A program made the translations under genes and the position numbers. From Gnetum montanum (Eukaryota; Streptophyta; Gnetopsida; Gnetales; Gnetaceae), in NCBI GenBank assembly GCA_015680685.1, contig MNCI01023945.1, forward strand, positions 948,844 to 1,012,843: a stretch of DNA of 64,000 nt, read 5' to 3'. The notes under the pieces were generated by a model, which saw only the letters and a program-made list of their open reading frames with translations, did not search any database and had not been told where the DNA came from. Below are positions 55,948 through 64,000 of this stretch, one piece after another (within the stretch, counting starts at the first letter, position 1; each line of letters opens with the position of its first letter).

Positions 55948-56743
55948 TGATGAGTGGCAAGGTACCCCTACACTCAACCATATGAATACGAGCATTACAC
56001 ACGCGATCCGGTCGAACTTTGTAGACTAAGTGCCTACATGCCTTATGGAACACTTAAGGTTAATCATTCATTGTCTTCCTAGACTTACTTGTATTTTTCA
56101 TGGTTGTATGGTTAAGTAAGTCTGAGGTATATGATTTTTATATCTTTTCTGTTTTATCTCCTATGTTGATGAGGTGAAGGGTGAAGAGACTAATTAACTA
56201 ACTTTAACTTAACTAACTAAGCCTTAATTAACCTAGCATTAGTATCTGTTCTCACTTACCGTTCACACCCTGAACCAATGCAACCTTGGTTACCAAACGC
56301 TAGTCGTTGCTGGGATCACCAAGCATAACGCACGTGCTCGAAGCGATCGTACTGAATGCACTTAACTACGGGAGAAGGGTAGAGAGAGAATTAATTAACT
56401 AATAAAGAATTTAAATTATAAATAATAAATAACAAGAAATGAAGTCCTATTTAGCCTATTCCATGCACTGTAAGGTTTATCCAAGAAGTTCTTCTTTATT
56501 GTCGTACACAAACTTGTGTTTAGGTACAATATTTGCTCAAATAAAGATCTGTTCACTTTGGAGCTCCTACTGCAGGCACATGGAAATTATTCTATCTTTG
56601 GAGAGGTAAAACTACCAAATTTTTGCTATGGTTTAGGCCTAGAATGAGAAACAAGGGAGAGCTGCCTCTTATTTATAGATTTGACGACGCACTGCGATAT
56701 CATGTACACGATATTGCAGTCCATATGATATTGCATCCCATCA
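55948..56743 (-). repeat. A2 5' LTR
   Basis: 796 bp. TATA box on the minus strand at about 56668-56677. Shorter than the partner mainly in the GATATC region (56693-56740 here). Confidence 0.88.
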
Positions 56744-56748
56744 ATTGG
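56744..56748. repeat. Right target-site duplication of A2 (ATTGG)
   Basis: Matches 49405-49409. Confidence 0.88.
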
Positions 56749-56879
56749 GAAAACTAGGTACATTAAGACCTATGTAATGTTATATAAGTTTTACTTTTGA
56801 CCTAGGATAAAGAACAATATATCCATATATGTATTAAGAATTTGAAATTTTTCAAAGCAAAAAAAAAAAAAAAGCAAAC

Positions 56880-57850
56880 CTAGTGGCCTATTTCAACCAT
56901 TAGAAGTTGCAAGATGGAAATGGAAAGATGTGACTATGGACTTTATTGTAGGATTGCAATTGACTAAGAAGGGAAATCACTCACTTGTGATTATTGTGGA
57001 TCAACTATCAAAAAAGGTTCACTTCATATCCTTGAAATCTACCAACATTGTAGTTGAAGTAGCATATAAGTTAATACAAAAAGCATTTCAATTACATGGA
57101 TGCTACAAGTTAATCACATCAAACTAAGACCCAAAGTTTATTGTGAAATTTTATCAAAACTTTTTCTAGAAGCTTGGTACATAATTAAAGTTTAGTATAG
57201 TGTACCACCCTGAAATGGATGGCCAAACCATATAATTTAATCAGATTTTCAAAGACATCTTAAGAAGCTATGTTGGAAGTAGACCTAAGATTTGGAAAAC
57301 TACTTACATTTGGTAGAATTTTTCTACAATAATAATTAACAAGAAATATTTCATAATACTCCATTTGAAGTTGTGTATCGATGAAATGGTCAAATACAAT
57401 TAACTTGGACTAATCCTACCTTGAGAGTAGAATGAAAAGGAAAGGAATTAAAGATTATGGAAAAAACATCATCATAAAAGTAAAATAAAACTTTCAAGTA
57501 GCCCAAGATAAATATAAAGGATACACTCATCAACATCACCTTAAGAATAAATTATAGATATGCCACCCAATATTGCTGAGAGTTAAGCTAACAAGAAGTT
57601 TTCTAAAATTAGAAAAATACTCCAGTTTCATAAAAATTGTGTTTCCTATGTACCAAATTAGAACAAACTATCATTATGATCAAATGTAAGTTTTGAAAGT
57701 TAAACTAATAGCCATTAAAGATAAGATAATAAAGAAACTTCAAAATAAAACTATTATCAAAGCATGCATTTAATGATCTAACTATGATCAAGAGACTTGG
57801 GAAAATATGAAGTTTATTCTAAAATCTTATTTTTATATTTTTGAATATAA
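56880..57850 (+). pseudogene. Chromovirus-type Ty3/gypsy integrase remnant
   Basis: Reads GLFQPLEVARWKWKDVTMDF, then IVGLQLTKKGNHSLVIIVDQLSKK with the first catalytic D region, HGCYKLITSN..DPKF where the family has SDRDPKF, KLGT..KFS, and YHPEMDGQT followed by a stop where the catalytic E is expected. Towards 57800 a frame reads ETWENMKF, like the end of a chromodomain (ATWE). The order matches chromovirus integrases (Del/Reina type). Heavily decayed. It is probably part of the sequence into which A2 inserted. RT and RNase H parts were not found in the window. Confidence 0.75.
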
Positions 57851-58030
57851 TAATTATTAATAAGTTTAATCACTAAATCAAATAAGTATTAAGAACTAAT
57901 ATGTATAATTTTATGTAAATGATAATAATAATGGAATATAAGATGAGGAGAAAATACAAAATATAAATGGACAAAAAATGGACATTGAAGAAGAGTTCAA
58001 GGATTAGCAAGATTCTTAAGAGGGATAGAT

Positions 58031-58983
58031 TGTAATCTCTCATTCCTAATTTTGGAGCAAGGTTATAAGATAACATGTAAACAATGTAATTAACCTTCAA
58101 ATGTAAGGGTGTTATTCCTACAAAATTATTCTCTTACAACTTGCAAGATTACCTTCATGAATTAGATGTTAATTATCTAATTCATGGCCATAAAAATTCT
58201 TTAGATTGATATAATCCTTGATAAATCAATGAGTACGATATGAAAGGAGTATGAACTTTCAATTGAATATAGACTTAGCCTACTCTCCATGAATTAGGAA
58301 CAATAAGGAAAATAATAAAAACTAATAATTCTTTGTAATAGAGTTGATAATGTCTAACCAATGGAAATAAATACTATGGAAATTCTCCTTATGATAACTT
58401 AGAAAAAAATGTAAATGATAAACAAGAATAATGATATGGGGAAAAGGGATTTTGGTATCCCCTTCCAAATAATCAATGTTCTTTATTAATAAAGTATGAA
58501 GTTCACGTCCTATGAAGTGTTAAACTATAAATGATGATGAAAATAAATATGGAAGATAAAACTAATAATAGATATTTAGTTTATGAATAGAGTAAGGGTT
58601 TTGATGATGAAATTTAACCTTTTGTATGTGTAGATATGAGTGGAAAAGCTATAGATATTGTCTAGAATCAATTTAGAGTCAAAATGGGGAAATTTTAGCA
58701 AATTGTTTGACAAGTGACATTGGAGCTAAAAAAGCTCACTCATGTAGGTGATGTGAACACTACCTAAATGATGTTAGTGTTACCTCATAAGCTCATTGAC
58801 TACTAAGAGCTTGTGTTACTATGGACAACATAGAAGATATTGAGAAGGTAGGAGCTTGTGCTCTTAATCTCTTGAAAATCCAAAAAAGTGCTTGAGATCT
58901 TACAAAATCGACCCCAAGTTTAGATTTTAATCTAATATTTATAGGCCTATTATTTTCAAATTTGATATCAACTTAAGTAAATT

Positions 58984-59029
<46 letters not shown>

Positions 59030-59740
59030 TTATTATTCTTCTATATCTTTCTCATATAACTTAATTTTTCCCAATATTTTCTTGTTCCATTACACTAATA
59101 CTTCTTCCATGATCATGCATTTGTAAATATGCCTCATGTAGAGATCCATGTGTATTCCATTTGAAGATTTATTAAGTTTAAGTGGGATAGGAAAAAAATT
59201 TATCAATTTATCAATAATTAGCATTTATATTATTAGAGTTTGAAACTTAGAGATGCCCCACTTTTGTGGCATAGCATCTCAACTTGATGTATAAGTGATG
59301 TCCCTCATTTATCTCTTCATTTTATTCTTTTCTTAATTTCAAAACTCTCTATTTCATCTTTCCTCTCTCATGTTTTTCCATTCTTCCTCTAGATCCCCTT
59401 TCCATCTCATTACCTTTTTCTCATTCACACATTGGTAAGAATTGAAAATTTTTGTTCTATTCTAGTGAGGGTATATATTAAGAGATTAACTGGGATAGGG
59501 TATGAAACTTCATCAATTACATTCTTTAGGTCATTTTTTATGATATAATTTAGCCATAACCTTCTTATGTGGCATAGCGTTGTCCTCATGACTAGTGTAT
59601 TAGTGAAATTCTAACATTCTTTCCTTGTTCTACTTCTTTCTTTCCATTTTTTCATTTGTACACTCATCATTAATCATCATCCATTCTCTTCTTGATGGAT
59701 CCTTCTTTGACATCTTAGAAGCATCCATTAAGAGGGGCTA
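58031..59740 (+). repeat. LTR-like stretch C1, probably the chromovirus 3' LTR
   Basis: Starts TGTAATCTCTC right after a purine tract AAGAGGGATAGA. 58250-58800 is homologous to the reverse complement of 60920-61500. TATTTATAGG at about 58936-58945 is shared. Contains AACACT..TAGTGTT dyads near 58768-58795. The end is uncertain; another purine run, AAGAGGGGCTAATG, precedes TGTACC at about 59744. No coding frame seen. Confidence 0.45.
58987..59025. repeat. (CT)n microsatellite
   Basis: About 39 bases of uninterrupted TC repeats. Confidence 0.95.
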
Positions 59741-59743
59741 ATG

Positions 59744-61500
59744 TTGTACCTAATTTTTTAGTTCTCTAGTAATCAAGACTAGGTATGATTTTGACATTGT
59801 TTTACTCAAACTCAAACATTACAAAAAAATCCAAAAATCAGTATCATAAGACATATTTTTAGCTCCCAAAGACCTCTAAAGACTATTCTAAGTTATAACC
59901 TAACATATGAGCATCAATTTTAGCAACTTTGAAAAGTTAGAGAGATGAAAAATTCTAAGTGGTCTCAACTTCATCCTTAGAGAAATACTCCTACATCAGC
60001 ATCACCAAGCCTACTTCCAAGCCTAAGCTTTGACCCTCTAGAATCCTAAATTATTCATGTACACTAGTTTAATCATGGTTGATATCAAAATTTGGCATTT
60101 TTTTCAAGTTTTCTCAAAACCAAGAGGAATATTTTTCTAGGGCTAGAAGCTAACATTAACACTAATGTTAGTGTCAATACCAGTGTCACCAGTCTTATTC
60201 TAGATATGGCACTTCTTCCTCATATTAAAAATAGCACTTTAAACTCAATTTTGACCTTTTGGAGTAATCGGTATTTAGTTGATATCATTTCCAAGACATC
60301 AAATAGCAAATTTAGCAAGTTCAAAGGGAGTTTAGAGGATTAAGATTAAATTTAAAACTAAGTGTTACTAGGTGATGCTAACATCAATGTTAACATTCGT
60401 ATCAATATCACTAGGGAAGTACCAGTAGTAAGAAAGGTTACTAAATTCAGCATTTAACATTTTTCTTAGATCCCACAAGATTCCTTGCATCTTATAAGCA
60501 TCATCATAGTATAATTCAATGTCATTTTAGAATCAAAAGTAGTCTATGAATACCAGAATGATAGTTGGAAAAATGCTAAAAGTTTTCTAACTTTGATTGG
60601 TGTTAGCATCAATGATAGCACTCATGTAACTTACACAACTTATCTTTTTTGAAATTCAATTTTCAAAAATGAACTCTAGTAAACTTCACTTAATTTCAGG
60701 GTTAAATTTAGAAACCATAAGCCTATAAATATGGTATCAAAATCTAAATTCTAACTAATTTCTTAATATCTAGATCATTTTTTCTAGTTTTGAGAGATCA
60801 AGAGCATGAGTGTCTGTCATCCTCATGTCTTTGGTATGCTCCATAGCCATCCTAGCCTCTTGTAACCATCCACAAGTCCAATCCAATATATAAGTCCTTG
60901 ATGACAAGAAAGATGAAACTAACATCAATGTTAGCATCAACTCTAACATTACCTAGGTAATTTTTCAATTGCCTATCCAAAAGTTAGATTTTTTCAACTC
61001 TCGTAATTCACTAAAATAGGCCTATTTTGACTCTAAAGTTATTTTGGGAAACATCTACAAATTTCCTACTGATACCCACATCTCTTAAAGATCAAGTTTT
61101 ATCATCCAACCCCATACTTTTTACATAACTAAGATTTCATTATTAATTTAATCTCTCATGTATTTTTTAATCATTCCTTATAGTTTTGGCCTTTATAGAA
61201 GACAAACTTCAAATTTTATTAATAAAGCATGCTAATCATTAGGAATGGAATACCAAAACCATTTCCCCCATATTATTTCTCTTGTTTTTCATTTACATTT
61301 TAATCTAAGTCATCATAAACATAATTCTTATACTTAGATTTTATTTTACATCACTCCTAGTTTATTTATATACTTAGTTTTTATTTGCATCATTTAGACA
61401 CCATTAATTCTATTACTTAGATTTCTTATTTCTCATCAATTCTCCTATTGCTCCTAATTCATGGATAATAGGCTAAATCTATATTTGATTAGAAGTCTAT
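59744..61500 (-). repeat. LTR-like stretch C2, opposite orientation to C1
   Basis: Reverse complement of 60920-61500 matches 58250-58800, including a GTAAATGA.AAACAAGA block and TTTATTAATAAAG. TATA-like CCTATAAATA at 60722-60731. Carries AACATT/AATGTT dyads at 60150-60171, 60377-60394, 60919-60934. Cut at 61500 by insertion of A3. The 83-codon frame at 60092-60343 is not recognisable. Confidence 0.4.
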
Positions 61501-62398
61501 TGATGAATTATGATTCATCTAGTTGCGATATCGGACCCATGATATCAGGTGTGCGATATCGCACCCAACAACGATATTGGATACATGATATTGTGACTCC
61601 TGCGTGAGCCTATAAATACACATGTAGGCACACGAGAGGAGGGAGTCTGAAGAAGTCTTTGAAGTTTAGAATTAGTTAGTTTTAGAAGTTTAGTTTATCT
61701 CTCTTTCTATCTCAACCCTTTCTCCTAGTTCATGCATGCAGTGTGATGATTGTAATTGTACGACATCCTTTATTCGAGTGTGACGTACTTGGACACGTAC
61801 ATGATTGGAAATAAAGATTGAGATTACTTCATCATTTCAGCATTCACTTAGTTTAATTATTTAATTATTTAATTGTTGTTTTTGTTTATTACTTTCATAG
61901 TTAATATCTCTTCACCCTAAACTCCTTAAACGCAGAATGAGTACTACTTAATCATGAGCATTTAAGTGTGACTACTTGGTAACCCAGTAGCGTACCTAGG
62001 ATCTGTGCTTGGTAATCCCAGTAGTAGTCATGCATGAGGTCCAAGATGTGTACGGATGATTAAGGAATAGATGCTCATTACACTTAGGCTAGTTTGGATT
62101 CTCTCTCCCTATCTCCTCTTAGTATAGCTCTCTCTCTCCCTTTTCCCTCCTAGCTTAGCTAAGATTATTTTCCATTGCCTTCAGGATTAGCATTAGTTTA
62201 GGAACACATCATACACCTCACTCTGGACTAAACCATACATGACAAAGCATATACTAGTCCAAGTTGGAAGATAGCAAACTGCGATCAATGAGTAACTATC
62301 AAGATACCACAACTAGCCCGTCTACAGAGTTTGGCCGAATCATGCATGAAACGCTCGTATTCGTATGGTTGAGTGTAGGGGTACCTCGCCACTCATCA
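61501..62398 (+). repeat. A3 5' LTR
   Basis: 898 bp from TGATGAATTATG to CACTCATCA. GATATC palindromes at 61525-61595, the best GTGCGATATCGCAC at 61551-61564, just upstream of the TATA box TATAAATA at 61611-61618. Confidence 0.82.
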
Positions 62399-62399
62399 T

Positions 62400-62418
62400 T
62401 GACGCTATTGCCGAGGAC
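62400..62418 (+). other. A3 primer-binding site, tRNA-Asp type
   Basis: TGACGCTATTGCCGAGGAC, one base after the LTR; a decayed form of TGGCGCCGTTGCCGGGGA. Confidence 0.72.
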
Positions 62419-62533
62419 AGTGCTAGTTATTTAGATTAGTTACATCATACAAGATCGTTGTAACAAAGTATTCACGATACATCTTTTAGAAAAGAAATTA
62501 ATTTCAATTAATTCACATACAAATTCACACATA

Positions 62534-64000
62534 ATGTCTCTCTCAGAAGACTATGATAACACAACAACTAGTAAGGCAATTCATTGGAGAACCAATGAAT
62601 TATATGATGATGAAGATGAAGTTTGGAGTACCCAATCTGATGTAGGGCTTTCCTATAAACATAAATGAAGACAAAATCATCCCAACTCATGAATGCATAA
62701 CCTACCCAGTGACAATGAACCCCTACTAGCCACTACAAGCCTAATGCAAATACAAGAGGTTGTTCAAATATCCTGCAAGCATCGTAAGGAAAGCCGTTTA
62801 CCCAAGCTTGACTTAAAAAACTTTCCTAAGTTTTCAGGAGGCTATGATTTAGATTTGCAACAACATTTACAAGCCTTCTACGATGCCTGTGCATGGAACA
62901 ACATTGATAATGGATGGCAAAAACTTAAGCTCTTTCCTATGACACTCATTGGCCACGCAAAAGTATGGTAAAGGTCTTTAAAACCAAAATCAATCCAACG
63001 TTGGCCAAAAATGGAAGAACTCTTCAATGAAAGATATCAAACTTATACAAGAGTGTCAGCCTTGAGGAGACAAATCCAAGAGTGGAAACAAGCACAACAT
63101 GAACCATTGGACGTGGCCTTAGAAAGATGTTATGCATTATTAAACAACTGCCCAGGCCATGAGTTCTCTAAGGAAAGGCTAATGTACCACATCATAGATG
63201 GGCTTTGTAATGAAACAAGGGAGACCCTAGGGATGTATGCCCAAGGTCAACTATATGAGCTACAAACCCATCAATTCCAAGAGCTTATCAACTAGGTAGC
63301 AAAAGAAGAAGGAGAAATGGCTAAGTGGGAGAATGTTGAAAAACCTCAATAGGCTGAAAATCTTAAATCAACAAGGGCTCATAATAATGAAGAGGGGAAA
63401 TCAACTCACCCCAAGGAGGTGGAACCATCTTTGCCAACACTATAATCATTAGATGAAATTGAGGCAAAGATTAATAAGATGATGGAATGGATGCATAAAA
63501 AATGTGGAGAATATGCCAAAATTATTGGAGGTAGAGTTATGACAAACCAAGAAACAAGACAAAACATCTTTAGACAATCAGAGAGAAGCATAGAAGAGAA
63601 TAAGAACTTAACTACCAATCCTACATATCAATGTAACATTTTCCTGTATGATCACCCCAAGGGCCAATGTCCAATCTTATCACATTTACAGGAGCATTGT
63701 GGAAGAGTGTTACATCTAGAGTTCATATAAGGATACCATGTTTAATCACAGTGGCAATAATCCCAATCATGGGGGAGGCCACCACCAAACTAGTTATACC
63801 CTTCATACCATCCAAACCTAAGTGCTTATCAAGTCCAACATCTGGTTTCCCCAACCAGGTCAACATCCTCTATCTCATCACATTATTATTATTCTCCTCA
63901 ATACCATCAACCCATATCCTTTCCAACACAACCACCACCTTGGATACCTTACGCTCCTTCTTAATTTCAAAATTCTCATCTTTCACCTCCTTCTACATTG
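62534..64000 (+). pseudogene. gag: A3 gag (Athila-like), partial
   Basis: ATG at 62534 (MSLSEDYDNTTTSKAIHW), stops after about 45 codons, then the capsid core with QHLQAFYDACAWNNIDNGWQ, LKLFPMTLIGHAKVW, RCYALLNNCPGHEF and DGLCNETRETLGMYAQGQL, and the zinc-type block C.IFLYDHPKG.CP at about 63635, where the first C-x2-C pair is incomplete. A proline- and glutamine-rich stretch follows to the window end. In-frame stops occur at about 62970, 63295 and elsewhere. Confidence 0.82.

Larger units (their letters stand above)
49410..56743 (-). mobile_element. A2: Athila-like gag-protease-only LTR retrotransposon
   Basis: Bounded by two direct repeats with TG..CA ends and TSD ATTGG. Minus-strand order: 5' LTR (55948-56743), tRNA-Asp-type PBS, gag, protease, about 2.3 kb without recognisable coding, PPT, 3' LTR (49410-50273). 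RT, RNase H and integrase are absent. The gag zinc motif (C.IC.YDHPKG.CP) and the PBS point to the Athila lineage. In about 345 aligned LTR bases I counted roughly 18 differences by eye. It would have depended on an autonomous relative for reverse transcription and integration. Confidence 0.88.
61501..64000 (+). mobile_element. A3: Athila-like element, 5' part
   Basis: 5' LTR, PBS and gag of the A2 family on the plus strand; runs off the window. It inserted into C2. Its 3' half and target duplication cannot be checked here. Confidence 0.85.

Noticed and set aside
60092-60343. 83-residue frame as a small gene
   Set aside because: Lies within the LTR-like C2 stretch and includes its dyad words; no recognisable domain.

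Overview
This window is a piece of a large, transposon-filled land-plant genome. The evidence is the plant-specific Tat/Ogre and Athila branches of Ty3/gypsy retrotransposons, an Athila-type primer site matching plant tRNA-Asp, and a degenerate chromovirus. I found no host gene, tRNA, rRNA or organellar segment. The genome type (very long elements, heavy nesting, low gene density) would suit a gymnosperm or another giant-genome plant, but the sequence alone does not fix the species. Coordinates of element ends come from terminal TG..CA bases, target-site duplications (TSDs), primer sites (PBS) and polypurine tracts (PPT) read by eye.

Layout. (1) 1-331: 3' end of an Athila-like LTR (A1), sitting in the gag of element T2. 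(2) T2, a plus-strand Tat/Ogre-like element: gag piece 332-655, interrupted by T1, then gag tail and protease 20856-22096, an antisense gene 22116-25697, RT-RNase H-aRNase H-integrase 28084-31530, 3' LTR about 33612-35348. (3) T1, a complete minus-strand Tat/Ogre-like element of about 20.2 kb, 656-20850, with 2.1-kb LTRs and TSD ACAAC. (4) T3, an older minus-strand Tat/Ogre-like copy, 35349 to about 48890; its RT-integrase half is absent, probably because T2 inserted into it and the rest lies left of the window. (5) A2, a minus-strand Athila-like gag-protease-only element, 49410-56743, TSD ATTGG. (6) A chromovirus integrase remnant (about 56749-57850) and two related LTR-like stretches in opposite orientation (58031-61500). 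(7) A3, the 5' part of another Athila-like element, 61501 to the window end.

The unusual biology is in the three Tat/Ogre-like copies. In each, a multi-exon gene lies antisense to the element, next to the protease module; in T1 and T2, where both coding halves are present, it lies between protease and RT. Its second exon resembles FCP1-type HAD phosphatases but has lost the catalytic acids; a later exon resembles a plant transposon-associated domain, and the tail is acidic. Exon order and several splice sites agree among the copies. The coding modules are bordered by arrays of short hairpin units in which the two 4-base arms change together while the head and the 6-base loop position stay fixed. 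The LTRs and spacers of each element family also carry their own short dyad-symmetric words, different in each family. One reading is that the antisense gene and the family-specific DNA words form an element-encoded regulatory or anti-silencing system; that reading is inference. All copies here carry stops or deletions, so none looks active.
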